A stretch of 64,000 bases of DNA from Marinobacter salinus (GTDB taxonomy: Bacteria > Pseudomonadota > Gammaproteobacteria > Pseudomonadales > Oleiphilaceae): assembly GCF_001854125.1 (NCBI RefSeq), contig NZ_CP017715.1:1054001-1118000 (forward strand), in the 5' to 3' direction. Below the pieces are notes generated by a model. It saw only the letters and a program-made list of their open reading frames with translations. It was not told the DNA's origin and ran no database searches. Position 1 is the stretch's first letter, and each line of letters opens with the position of its first letter. Of the stretch, positions 27,473 through 35,635 are shown piece by piece. Position numbers and translations under genes: made by a program.

Positions 27473-28678
27473 TTGAGAGCGTTCAATATCTACTGGAGAC
27501 TGTCCAACCTTTACTTCTGGTTTTTTGCCCTTCTCGGAGGGCTTTTACCGTATTGGTCCCTGTATCTTGACGGGCAGGGCTTTTCCTACCTCCAGATCGC
27601 CACGCTGATGGCGACCATCCAGTTAACCAAGATTGTCGCGCCCAGTGTCTGGGGCTGGCTGGGTGACCGGACCGGGCAGCGCGTCCGGCTGGTGCGTTTC
27701 GGAGCGATTGTTGGCTCGCTGTTCTTTACCGGGGTCTTCCTTGAGCCCGGTTTCTATGGTCTTTTGCTGGTCATGCTGGCGTTTACCTTCTTCTGGAACG
27801 CCATTCTTCCTCTTTATGAGGTAATCACTCTTCGAACGCTGGGCACGCAAAAGGACAAGTACGGCAGGGTCCGGCTTTGGGGTTCAGTAGGTTTCATTGT
27901 CGCGGTCGGCCTGGTTGGTGGTGTGCTTGAGCTCGTTCCAATTCAACTCCTGCCCTGGCTGTTGCTTCCGGTGTTTGCGGGCATTGCGGTGTCAGCGTTT
28001 CTCGTGCCCGCCGAGCGGGGAGAGCGCAAGCCCGCGGCCCCAAAAGGAAGCCTGAAAGAGATTGTGACGCATCCGGCTGTCGTTGCGTTTTTTTTGATGA
28101 ATTTCCTGCTCCAGGTATCCCACGGAGCCTATTACACCTTCTTTAGCATCCATCTGGAGCAACACGGTTACGGTAAGCTGTCGATTGGTTTGCTTTGGTC
28201 TTTAGGGGTTATCGCCGAGATCGCGCTGTTTCTGGCGATGCACCGGTTGTCCCGTCGCTTCAGCGTTCGGCAGATCGCTATAGGGGCCTTGACACTGACC
28301 ATGATCCGGTGGGTCTTGATCGCTGAGGTTACCGATGTGGTTGCGGTTCTGATATTTGCGCAGTGTCTGCACGCGGCTTCCTATGGGGCGCTCCACGCCA
28401 TATCGGTTCAATACATTCAGGGTTTTTTTGGCAAGCACCACCACGGGCAGGGTCAGGCTCTGTACAGCGGCCTGACCTTCGGCGCCGGCGGCGCTTTGGG
28501 CGCCTGGATCTCGGGCTTTCTGGTTGATGGCTTCAGTACGTCGGCTGCTTTCTGGGGAGGTGCTGTCGCCATGCTGTTTGCAATCGGGATTACGTGGCGG
28601 GGGCTGAGGCCGCCGCCATCCGAAGAAAAAAACCAATCGTCCTATTCGGGCGAGTCGTCCTCATCGTCTTCCATCTGA
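27473..28678 (+). CDS. MFS transporter, HcaT/phenylpropionate permease-like
   Basis: 401 residues from a TTG start; no ATG or GTG is available before the first helix, and homologues begin at this YWRLSNLYFWFFALLG segment. About twelve hydrophobic helices are apparent. It fits the MFS_1-like/HcaT branch (PLYEVITLRTLG, KYGRVRLWGSVGFI motif region). The substrate is unknown. The last 37 bp overlap the 3' end of pilU on the opposite strand, and its Ser-rich tail is the complement of the acidic PilU tail. Confidence 0.82.
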   Translation: MRAFNIYWRLSNLYFWFFALLGGLLPYWSLYLDGQGFSYLQIATLMATIQLTKIVAPSVWGWLGDRTGQRVRLVRFGAIVGSLFFTGVFLEPGFYGLLLVMLAFTFFWNAILPLYEVITLRTLGTQKDKYGRVRLWGSVGFIVAVGLVGGVLELVPIQLLPWLLLPVFAGIAVSAFLVPAERGERKPAAPKGSLKEIVTHPAVVAFFLMNFLLQVSHGAYYTFFSIHLEQHGYGKLSIGLLWSLGVIAEIALFLAMHRLSRRFSVRQIAIGALTLTMIRWVLIAEVTDVVAVLIFAQCLHAASYGALHAISVQYIQGFFGKHHHGQGQALYSGLTFGAGGALGAWISGFLVDGFSTSAAFWGGAVAMLFAIGITWRGLRPPPSEEKNQSSYSGESSSSSSI

Positions 28679-29799
28679 AGGGACAGACCGCTGCCGGAGG
28701 GTGCACCGCTTTTCGGCGATGAGGTGCTTCCTGCGCCGCCTTGACCATGCAGTTTGATTTTCAGGCGGAGGTTGTTTGCGGAATCGGCGTTCTTGAGCGC
28801 TTCCTCCTCCGAAATCTTCCCGTCTTTCCAAAGGTTGAAGAGAGCAAGATCGAAGGTCTGCATCCCAAGATTTGCCGACTTCTCCATGATCTCCTTGATG
28901 CCGTCGAATTCGCCGCGAAGGATCAGCTCGCTGATTATGGGAGTGCCGAGCAGGATTTCGATGGCAGCACACCGTTTTTTATCGACCGTTGGGATTAAAC
29001 GTTGCGATATAAACGCGCGCAGGTTCATCGCGAGGTCCATCAGGAGTTGGGCGCGACGCTCTTCCGGAAAAAAGTTAATGATCCGGTCCAGCGCCTGGTT
29101 GGCGTTGTTCGCGTGCAGTGTTGAGATGCACAGGTGCCCTGTCTCGGCAAAGGCAAGCGCGTGTTCCATGGTTTCCCGGTCACGGATTTCGCCTATCAGA
29201 ATGACGTCGGGTGCCTGGCGCAGAGTGTTTTTCAACGCTTTCTGGAAACTGCGGGTATCAACGCCAACTTCCCGTTGGTTCACAATGCTTTTCTTGTGCC
29301 GGTGAATGTATTCGACCGGGTCCTCAATGGTGATGATGTGGCCGGCCGAGTTGGAATTGCGGTGGTCAATCAGTGCCGCCAGTGAGGTTGATTTTCCTGA
29401 ACCGGTAGCCCCGACAAACAGTACCAGGCCGCGTTTTGCCATCACCACATCCTTGAGGATGGATGGGAGTCCCAGGTCATCGGCATTGGGAATGTCTGTG
29501 ACAATGTTGCGAGCGACGATGGAGATTTCGTTGCGCTGGCGGAAAATGTTGATACGGAAGCGGCCGACGCTACGAATGCTATACGCCAGATTCATTTCCA
29601 GCTCTTGCTCAAACTCGGAAACCTGTTCATCGTCCATAATCGAATAGGCGATTTCTTTGATGATGCCAGGAGCCAATGGTGTTCGGTCAATGGGCTTGAG
29701 GCTGCCGTGAAACTTGGCGCAGGGCGGCGCACCGGTGCTCAGATAAAGGTCCGAACCATCGTGTTTGGCCAGAATTCGTAAGTAGTCATCAAACCCCAT
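28642..29799 (-). CDS. pilU: Twitching motility ATPase PilU
   Basis: 385 residues. PilU is a PilT-dependent retraction ATPase of type IV pili at the inner membrane. Walker A GATGSGKST is at 130-138, the Asp and His boxes are recognisable (HIITIEDPVEYIH, DTRSFQKALKNTLRQAPDVI), and the Walker B region is LIGEIRDRETMEHAL. The length and the Gly/Ser plus acidic tail (MEDDEDDSPE) fit PilU rather than PilT. pilT is not adjacent in this window. The upstream LysR gene reads the same way, 30 bp away. Confidence 0.92.
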   Translation of the reverse strand: MGFDDYLRILAKHDGSDLYLSTGAPPCAKFHGSLKPIDRTPLAPGIIKEIAYSIMDDEQVSEFEQELEMNLAYSIRSVGRFRINIFRQRNEISIVARNIVTDIPNADDLGLPSILKDVVMAKRGLVLFVGATGSGKSTSLAALIDHRNSNSAGHIITIEDPVEYIHRHKKSIVNQREVGVDTRSFQKALKNTLRQAPDVILIGEIRDRETMEHALAFAETGHLCISTLHANNANQALDRIINFFPEERRAQLLMDLAMNLRAFISQRLIPTVDKKRCAAIEILLGTPIISELILRGEFDGIKEIMEKSANLGMQTFDLALFNLWKDGKISEEEALKNADSANNLRLKIKLHGQGGAGSTSSPKSGAPSGSGLSLQMEDDEDDSPE

Positions 29800-29829
29800 G
29801 GAATCTCCTAAGCATGTAAAGTCTCCGAG

Positions 29830-30705
29830 TCATTGTTGTGTTTCCTCTTGCCGGACAATCTCCAGCAAGGCCCTTGCGGCAAGACTGAGTTGACGTCCCG
29901 AAAGCGCGACGGCGCCAAGTACCCTGGCAACAGTAAAGCCAGTGTCCAGCTGATGGGTCGAGTTATCCATCATGCTGACTGGTAAGACACTCCATCCCAG
30001 CCCAACGCTGGTCATCATTTTGATGGTCTCAAGATAATTTGTCGGGATCTGTTGCTGTAACGGCAAATTGGCCTCCAGGAACAGGCGGCTGACCGCACGA
30101 TAGGTCGCCGTTGTTGTATCTGGCAATATCGCCGGATACATGGCCAGATCCTTGAGAGACACTGATTTTTTCAGGGCGAGCTCGTGATCGAGTCCAACCA
30201 CAAATGCCATAGGATCTGGCCACTGTTCGTATACCATAAAGTGGCTTTCCATACTGTCACTGAGTGTGACGAAGGCCAGTTCTGCGTTGCGTTTGCGCAT
30301 TTGGGAATAGGCCGCATCCGATTCCATGAACTGAAGATTGAGAGTTACCTCCGGATAGTCTTTAGTGAACCTTCTCAACCAGTTCGGCAGGTGATGAAGT
30401 CCGATATGGTGGCTGGCAATGATATGAAGCTCGCCTGCAAGTTCCTGGTTATCGGGTAGTAGCGAGACCCGAGCATTGTGGATCTCGTCCAGAATCCGGC
30501 GGGCATGAGGTAACAGCCGGGCACCGGCATCGGTTAATCGAACCTGCCGGTTGCTGCGGTCAATTAGCGTGACCCCCAGCTGATTTTCCAGAGCCGCCAG
30601 ACGTTTACTGATAGCCGGTTGCGTCAGGTGCAGGAGCTCTGCGGCTTCCGAAAAAGAGCCTTGGTCTACGATGCTGAGGAAGGCGCTGAGAGAGTTAGAA
30701 TCCAT
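29830..30705 (-). CDS. LysR-family transcriptional regulator divergent from leuC
   Basis: 291 residues from ATG 30705, where the canonical LysR opening MDSNSLSAFLSIVDQGSFSEAA begins; a GTG 42 bp upstream would add an atypical extension. The winged helix (LLHLTQPAISKRLAALENQLG) is followed by a substrate-binding effector domain. A LysR regulator divergent from leuC is a recurrent arrangement in Pseudomonas-like genomes, and a T-N11-A dyad lies in the shared promoter region, so control of leuCDB and of itself is the likely role. The effector is unknown. Confidence 0.9.
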   Translation of the reverse strand: MDSNSLSAFLSIVDQGSFSEAAELLHLTQPAISKRLAALENQLGVTLIDRSNRQVRLTDAGARLLPHARRILDEIHNARVSLLPDNQELAGELHIIASHHIGLHHLPNWLRRFTKDYPEVTLNLQFMESDAAYSQMRKRNAELAFVTLSDSMESHFMVYEQWPDPMAFVVGLDHELALKKSVSLKDLAMYPAILPDTTTATYRAVSRLFLEANLPLQQQIPTNYLETIKMMTSVGLGWSVLPVSMMDNSTHQLDTGFTVARVLGAVALSGRQLSLAARALLEIVRQEETQQ

Positions 30706-30765
30706 GGGAAATCTCACTTTTGAAGACGAGGCTTTGGTTTGGCCCACTCAGCCTCAAATTAAAGT

Positions 30766-30780
30766 ATTCCTAACTGGAAT
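30766..30780. promoter_or_regulatory. LysR-type operator between the regulator and leuC
   Basis: ATTCC-TAACT-GGAAT, a perfect 5-bp dyad containing the LysR motif T-N11-A. It is 21 bp upstream of the proposed leuC -35 box and 61 bp from the LysR start. Confidence 0.5.
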
Positions 30781-30801
30781 GTAAAGAATAAAAAACATGA
30801 A

Positions 30802-30831
30802 TTGAGGTTATCTAACGCCGAGGAGTATGAT
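30802..30831 (+). promoter_or_regulatory. Candidate sigma-70 promoter for leuC
   Basis: TTGAGG (30802-30807) and TATGAT (30826-30831) with an 18-bp spacer. The implied start near 30838 leaves a leader of about 45 nt, too short for a leader-peptide attenuator. Confidence 0.5.
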
Positions 30832-30881
30832 AGCCATATACGCAATCAAAACCAGAAACCCCGAAAGATGAGAGAGCAATC

Positions 30882-32300
30882 ATGGCGGGCAAAACGTTAT
30901 ACGACAAATTGTGGGACGACCACCTGGTCAAGCAGCGGGATGACGGTTCGGCGTTGATCTATATCGATCGACAGCTGCTGCATGAAGTGACCTCGCCCCA
31001 GGCTTTCGAGGGTCTTCGGCTGGCTGGTCGAAAACCCTGGCGCCTGGATGCCAACCTGGCTGTTCCGGACCACAACGTGCCGACGACCGACAGAGAAAAG
31101 GGGATCGAAGGCATTGTGGACCCGGTTTCCCGGATCCAGGTCGAAACTCTCGACAAAAACTGCGACGAGTTCGGTATCCTCGAATTTAAAATCAAGGATA
31201 AGCGCCAGGGTATTGTTCATGTCATCGGTCCTGAGCAGGGCGCAACCTTGCCGGGGATGAGTATCGTTTGCGGCGACTCCCACACCTCCACCCATGGCGC
31301 ATTCGGTTGTCTTGCCCATGGTATCGGCACGTCTGAAGTAGAGCATGTGTTGGCGACCCAATGTCTGGTCCAGCAGAAAATGAAAAACATGCTGGTGAAG
31401 GTCAACGGTAAACTTGGGCCGGGGGTAACAGGAAAGGACGTTGTGCTCGCAATCATTGGCAAGATTGGTACCGCCGGCGGTACCGGCCACGCCATAGAAT
31501 TTGGTGGCGATGCGATCCGTGACCTGAGCATGGAAGCGCGGATGACCATCTGCAACATGTCTATCGAAGCCGGTGCCCGGGTAGGAATGGTTGCGGTGGA
31601 CGACACCACCATTGAATACGTCCGCGGGCGTCCATTTGCTCCGAAGGAAGAGAGCTGGGAGGCGGCCGTTGAGTACTGGCGTACGTTGCACAGCGATAAC
31701 GATGCAGTGTTCGACAAAGTGGTTGAACTTGAGGGATCGGACATCAAACCACAGGTCAGCTGGGGCACGTCGCCCGAGATGGTCGCCGGCGTAGACGGCT
31801 TCGTTCCGGATCCTGGCAAAGAGGCCGACCCCATCAAGCGTGAAGGCATTGTCCGCGCACTGAAGTACATGGGGCTGGAGCCGAACATGCCGATTACCGG
31901 GATTAAGCTGGATCGCGTCTTTATTGGGTCCTGCACCAATAGCCGGATAGAGGACTTGCGTGAAGCCGCAGCGGTGGTCAAAGGGCGCAAAGTCGCGCCA
32001 AGCCTCAAGCAGGCGATGGTGGTTCCCGGTTCGGGACTGGTCAAAGCCCAGGCCGAACAGGAAGGTCTCGACAAGATTTTCATCGAAGCCGGGCTGGAAT
32101 GGCGAGATCCGGGCTGCTCCATGTGCCTGGCAATGAATGCGGACAAGCTGGGGCAGGGTGAGCACTGCGCCTCCACCTCCAACCGCAACTTTGAGGGCCG
32201 TCAGGGTTTTGGTGGCCGGACCCATCTGGTCAGCCCCTCAATGGCAGCAGCGGCGGCCGTCACCGGTCATTTTATTGATGTTCGCGAATTGATGAACTGA
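30882..32300 (+). CDS. leuC: 3-isopropylmalate dehydratase large subunit
   Basis: 472 residues. With LeuD it isomerises 2-isopropylmalate to 3-isopropylmalate in leucine synthesis. The three cysteines for the 4Fe-4S cluster are present: Cys351 ([11 protein letters not shown]), Cys412 and Cys415 ([11 protein letters not shown]). [14 protein letters not shown] near residue 130 is also typical. Length agrees with the family. First gene of a leuC-leuD-leuB-asd run; AGAGAG lies before the ATG. Confidence 0.97.
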   Translation: MAGKTLYDKLWDDHLVKQRDDGSALIYIDRQLLHEVTSPQAFEGLRLAGRKPWRLDANLAVPDHNVPTTDREKGIEGIVDPVSRIQVETLDKNCDEFGILEFKIKDKRQGIVHVIGPEQGATLPGMSIVCGDSHTSTHGAFGCLAHGIGTSEVEHVLATQCLVQQKMKNMLVKVNGKLGPGVTGKDVVLAIIGKIGTAGGTGHAIEFGGDAIRDLSMEARMTICNMSIEAGARVGMVAVDDTTIEYVRGRPFAPKEESWEAAVEYWRTLHSDNDAVFDKVVELEGSDIKPQVSWGTSPEMVAGVDGFVPDPGKEADPIKREGIVRALKYMGLEPNMPITGIKLDRVFIGSCTNSRIEDLREAAAVVKGRKVAPSLKQAMVVPGSGLVKAQAEQEGLDKIFIEAGLEWRDPGCSMCLAMNADKLGQGEHCASTSNRNFEGRQGFGGRTHLVSPSMAAAAAVTGHFIDVRELMN

Positions 32301-32317
32301 TCCACAGGAGAGAGACC

Positions 32318-32965
32318 ATGCGCGCATTGACGCAACACAAGGGCCTGGTAGCCCCCATGGACCGTTCCAATGTGGATACGGACATGATTATTCCCAAGCA
32401 GTTTCTGAAATCCATCAAACGGACTGGGTTTGGCCCGAATCTGTTCGATGAACTGCGATATCTTGACGAGGGTAAACCGGACCAGGACTGTTCCAGTCGC
32501 CCGATCAATCCGGATTTCGTTCTGAACCAGGACCGGTACAAGGGCGCCAGCGTACTGCTTGCCCGTGCCAACTTTGGTTGCGGATCCAGCCGGGAACATG
32601 CTCCGTGGGCACTTGAAGATTATGGCTTCCGGGTGATAATCGCACCCAGTTTCGCCGATATTTTTTACAACAACTGCTTTAAGAATGGGCTGTTACCGAT
32701 TGTTCTAAAAGAAGATGTGGTTGATCAGTTGTTCCGGGAAGCTGAGGCTGTGCAGGGTTACGAGCTCGCTGTGGACCTTGAAGCTAGAACAGTGACCACA
32801 CCCTCCGGAGACTCCTTCAGCTTCGAGGTGGACGACTTCCGCCGTCACTGTCTGTTAAATGGTCTCGACGATATCGGGGTAACGCTGGAAGATGCCGACG
32901 TCATCACGAACTATGAAGAGAAACGTCGAAAGACCGCGCCTTGGTTGTTTGGCGCCGGAAACTGA
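32318..32965 (+). CDS. leuD: 3-isopropylmalate dehydratase small subunit
   Basis: 215 residues, standard length. Forms the swivelling domain partner of LeuC and contributes substrate-specific contacts. Family motifs include [30 protein letters not shown] and [20 protein letters not shown]. It begins 17 bp after leuC with a GGAGAGAG ribosome site and is followed by leuB 38 bp on. Confidence 0.97.
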   Translation: MRALTQHKGLVAPMDRSNVDTDMIIPKQFLKSIKRTGFGPNLFDELRYLDEGKPDQDCSSRPINPDFVLNQDRYKGASVLLARANFGCGSSREHAPWALEDYGFRVIIAPSFADIFYNNCFKNGLLPIVLKEDVVDQLFREAEAVQGYELAVDLEARTVTTPSGDSFSFEVDDFRRHCLLNGLDDIGVTLEDADVITNYEEKRRKTAPWLFGAGN

Positions 32966-33003
32966 ATTTTACAAACTGAAGTGATCTGACACAGGAAAGG
33001 ATG

Positions 33004-34077
33004 ATGTCCAGAACCGTATTGATGTTGCCGGGCGACGGTATCGGGCCCGAAATTGTCGCTGAAGCCGAAAAAGTGCTGAAAAAAGTAAACGAACAATTTG
33101 GCCTGAAACTCAGCTTTGACTATGCCCTGGTTGGTGGGGCCGCGCTGGATGCAACCGATAACCCTTTGCCGGATGAGACTCTGGAAAAGGCCAGGAACGC
33201 CGATGCCATTCTTCTGGGGGCTGTCGGTGGCCCGAAATGGGACAGCCTTCCTATGGCGAGCCGCCCTGAGAAGGGGCTCCTGGGGCTTCGGTCAAACCTG
33301 AAGCTGTTTGCGAACCTGCGGCCGGCAATTCTTTACCCGCAGCTGGCGTCTGCCTCTTCCCTGAAGCCGGAAGTGGTGTCTGGTCTCGATATCATGATTG
33401 TTCGTGAACTCACTGGCGGCATCTATTTTGGCCAACCCAGGGGTCTTCGGGAGCTGGAGAGTGGAGAGCGGCAGGGTTATAACACCTATGCCTACACCGA
33501 ATCCGAAATTCGCAGAATCGGCCGGGTGGCGTTCGAAGCTGCTCAGCAGCGGGGCAAGAAGCTTTGCTCGGTGGATAAGGCGAATGTGTTGGAAGTTACT
33601 GTTCTGTGGCGCGAAATCATGAACGACCTGCGCCGGGAATACCCGGACGTGGAACTCTCTCATATGTACGTTGATAACGCGGCGATGCAGCTGGTTCGGG
33701 CACCCAAGCAGTTCGATGTGATTGTGACTGGCAACATGTTTGGTGATATTCTTTCTGACGAAGCGGCCATGCTGACCGGTTCCATCGGTATGTTGCCTTC
33801 GGCATCACTGAACGCTGAGAAGCAGGGCATGTATGAGCCTTGCCATGGCTCAGCACCCGATATCGCCGGTCAGGGGGTTGCTAATCCGCTGGCTACAATT
33901 CTCAGTGCTGCAATGATGTTGCGTTACAGCCTGGGTGAAGACAAGGCAGCTGAGGCCATCGAAGCTGCAGTCAGCAAGGTACTGGATCAGGGATTGCGCA
34001 CGGCGGATATCATGTCCGGTGAAGGCCGGAAGGTTTCGACCCGTGAAATGGGCGAAGCCGTACTGGCCGCTCTGTAA
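33004..34077 (+). CDS. leuB: 3-isopropylmalate dehydrogenase
   Basis: 357 residues if the second ATG (33004) is used; the first ATG (33001) directly abuts AGGAAAGG, giving poor spacing. NAD-dependent oxidation and decarboxylation of 3-isopropylmalate to 2-oxoisocaproate. Motifs seen: [10 protein letters not shown] (N-terminus), [13 protein letters not shown], and [19 protein letters not shown] (substrate and metal site), with [12 protein letters not shown] near the C-terminus. Confidence 0.97.
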   Translation: MSRTVLMLPGDGIGPEIVAEAEKVLKKVNEQFGLKLSFDYALVGGAALDATDNPLPDETLEKARNADAILLGAVGGPKWDSLPMASRPEKGLLGLRSNLKLFANLRPAILYPQLASASSLKPEVVSGLDIMIVRELTGGIYFGQPRGLRELESGERQGYNTYAYTESEIRRIGRVAFEAAQQRGKKLCSVDKANVLEVTVLWREIMNDLRREYPDVELSHMYVDNAAMQLVRAPKQFDVIVTGNMFGDILSDEAAMLTGSIGMLPSASLNAEKQGMYEPCHGSAPDIAGQGVANPLATILSAAMMLRYSLGEDKAAEAIEAAVSKVLDQGLRTADIMSGEGRKVSTREMGEAVLAAL

Positions 34078-34111
34078 GCAGTCATCTGGTCCGGTCGAAT
34101 TTGAGACCCGA

Positions 34112-34133
34112 CGGCAACAACATGCTGTTGCCG
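34112..34133 (+). repeat. 8-bp hairpin in the leuB-asd gap
   Basis: CGGCAACA, 6-nt loop, TGTTGCCG; arms are perfect. It lacks a T-tract, so it is not an obvious terminator. It is 73 bp before the asd ATG and could affect mRNA stability or asd expression. Confidence 0.45.
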
Positions 34134-34206
34134 CGGGATCATCCATCCTGTCCCTGCCAGCGATAACGGTAGCGGGTGGGCATAAAACGAGGTTCAAAGG
34201 TCGCAC

Positions 34207-35322
34207 ATGAAGCGAGTTGGACTTGTAGGTTGGCGCGGCATGGTAGGCTCAGTCCTCATGCAGCGCATGCGTGAAGAAAATGATTTTGCCGATATTGATC
34301 CGGTTTTTTTCTCCACTTCCCAGACCGGGAAGCCGGCTCCGGATGTTGGCAAGGAAGGAGTGCCTCCACTTCAGGATGCCTTCGACATTGATGCCCTGAA
34401 ATCCCTGGATGTCATCGTCACCTGTCAGGGTGGGGATTACACCACGGCGGTCTACCAAAAGCTGCGCGATGCAGGCTGGGAAGGCTACTGGGTCGATGCT
34501 GCATCAACGCTGCGGATGGTGGATCACTCCGTTATTGTTCTGGACCCGGTAAACCGTAACGTGATCGATGCGGCGCTTGATAAGGGTGTTAAGGATTACG
34601 TTGGCGGTAACTGCACCGTGAGCCTGATGATGCTGGCCCTTGGTGGCCTGCTGGAGCAGGATTTGATTGAATGGGTGTCGCCCATGACGTATCAGGCTGC
34701 TTCCGGTTCTGGTGCCCAAAACATGCGGGAATTGCTCAATCAGATGGGTGAGCTCAGCGGCAGCGTCAAGAGCGAGCTGGAGGATCCGTCTTCTGCGATT
34801 CTGGAAATTGATCGCAAGGTGACTGAGACAATGCGCTCCGGCGCCTTCCCGACCGAACATTTCCAGGTGCCCCTTGCGGGTAGCCTCATCCCCTTTATCG
34901 ACAAGCAGCTCGATAACGGCATGAGTAAGGAAGAGTGGAAAGCCGGGGTTGAGACCAATAAGATTCTCGGTCGATCAGATAACCCCATTCCGATTGACGG
35001 GATCTGCGTCCGGATTGGAGCCATGCGCTCCCACAGCCAGGCTCTGACCATCAAGCTCAGGAAGGACCTGCCGGTCTCTGAGATTGAGTCTATTTTGGCC
35101 AAGGCGAATGAGTGGGTTAAAGTCATTCCCAACGATCGCGATGCCACAATCGAAGAGCTGACTCCGTCGAAGGTCACAGGCACTCTCAGCGTCCCTATCG
35201 GCCGAATTCGGAAACTGACCATGGGGCCGGAATACATTTCTGCCTTTACGGTTGGTGACCAGTTGCTGTGGGGCGCCGCTGAGCCCCTGAGACGCATGCT
35301 GCGAATTCTGCAGGAGCGTTAA
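34207..35322 (+). CDS. asd: Aspartate-semialdehyde dehydrogenase
   Basis: 371 residues, the gammaproteobacterial type I length. Makes aspartate semialdehyde for lysine/DAP, threonine and methionine. Opens with [18 protein letters not shown], the NADP-binding loop; the catalytic cysteine is Cys136 in [10 protein letters not shown], and the active-site His lies in [11 protein letters not shown]. Transcribed with leuCDB but separated by 129 bp that contain a hairpin, so it may have some independent control. A two-hairpin terminator follows. Confidence 0.97.
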   Translation: MKRVGLVGWRGMVGSVLMQRMREENDFADIDPVFFSTSQTGKPAPDVGKEGVPPLQDAFDIDALKSLDVIVTCQGGDYTTAVYQKLRDAGWEGYWVDAASTLRMVDHSVIVLDPVNRNVIDAALDKGVKDYVGGNCTVSLMMLALGGLLEQDLIEWVSPMTYQAASGSGAQNMRELLNQMGELSGSVKSELEDPSSAILEIDRKVTETMRSGAFPTEHFQVPLAGSLIPFIDKQLDNGMSKEEWKAGVETNKILGRSDNPIPIDGICVRIGAMRSHSQALTIKLRKDLPVSEIESILAKANEWVKVIPNDRDATIEELTPSKVTGTLSVPIGRIRKLTMGPEYISAFTVGDQLLWGAAEPLRRMLRILQER

Positions 35323-35358
35323 GAAATGTTACACAGGGGTAATTAATGCCAACTGTGT

Positions 35359-35419
35359 CCGGTTTCAGAAAACCGGTTAGGGGCGGAGGCTGATTTCAGT
35401 CTTCGCCCCTGTTATTTTC
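35359..35419 (+). terminator. Tandem hairpins terminating the leu-asd transcript
   Basis: First hairpin CCGGTTT / AAACCGG (35359-35376), then a 14-bp stem allowing G-U pairs from AGGGGCG (35379) to CGCCCCT (35410), followed by GTTATTTTC. The rest of the 313-bp asd-fimV gap holds an 8-bp inverted repeat and no gene. Confidence 0.85.
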
Positions 35420-35496
35420 AAGAGCGCTAGGAAGTTCCGCTTGATAGATAAAAAATTGGTGCAAGGATTGCGGCTGATTGATTGATAAAAGGGGTA

Positions 35497-35531
35497 TTAT
35501 CAACAATACTTGCCGAACTGAACGTTGATAA
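35497..35531. promoter_or_regulatory. 8-bp inverted repeat upstream of fimV
   Basis: TTATCAAC (35497-35504) and GTTGATAA (35524-35531), 27 bp centre to centre, 105-139 bp before the fimV ATG. TTGATA within the right arm could be a -35 with TAGAAT (35546-35551), though the 15-bp spacer is short. Candidate operator with overlapping promoter. Confidence 0.35.
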
Positions 35532-35635
35532 CACGACATAATAACTAGAATTATCCAGACGGAAGTCATCCAACCTCGTCCGATTCTGTTTGAAAAAGAG
35601 CAGTAACGAATAACGGAGACTGGAAAGGAAAAAGC

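Noticed and set aside
30897..32225. 442-residue ORF antisense to leuC (and others opposite leuC and purF)
   Set aside because: LeuC and PurF are unmistakable on the plus strand; long antisense frames arise from codon bias in GC-rich DNA and show no family motif or ribosome site.
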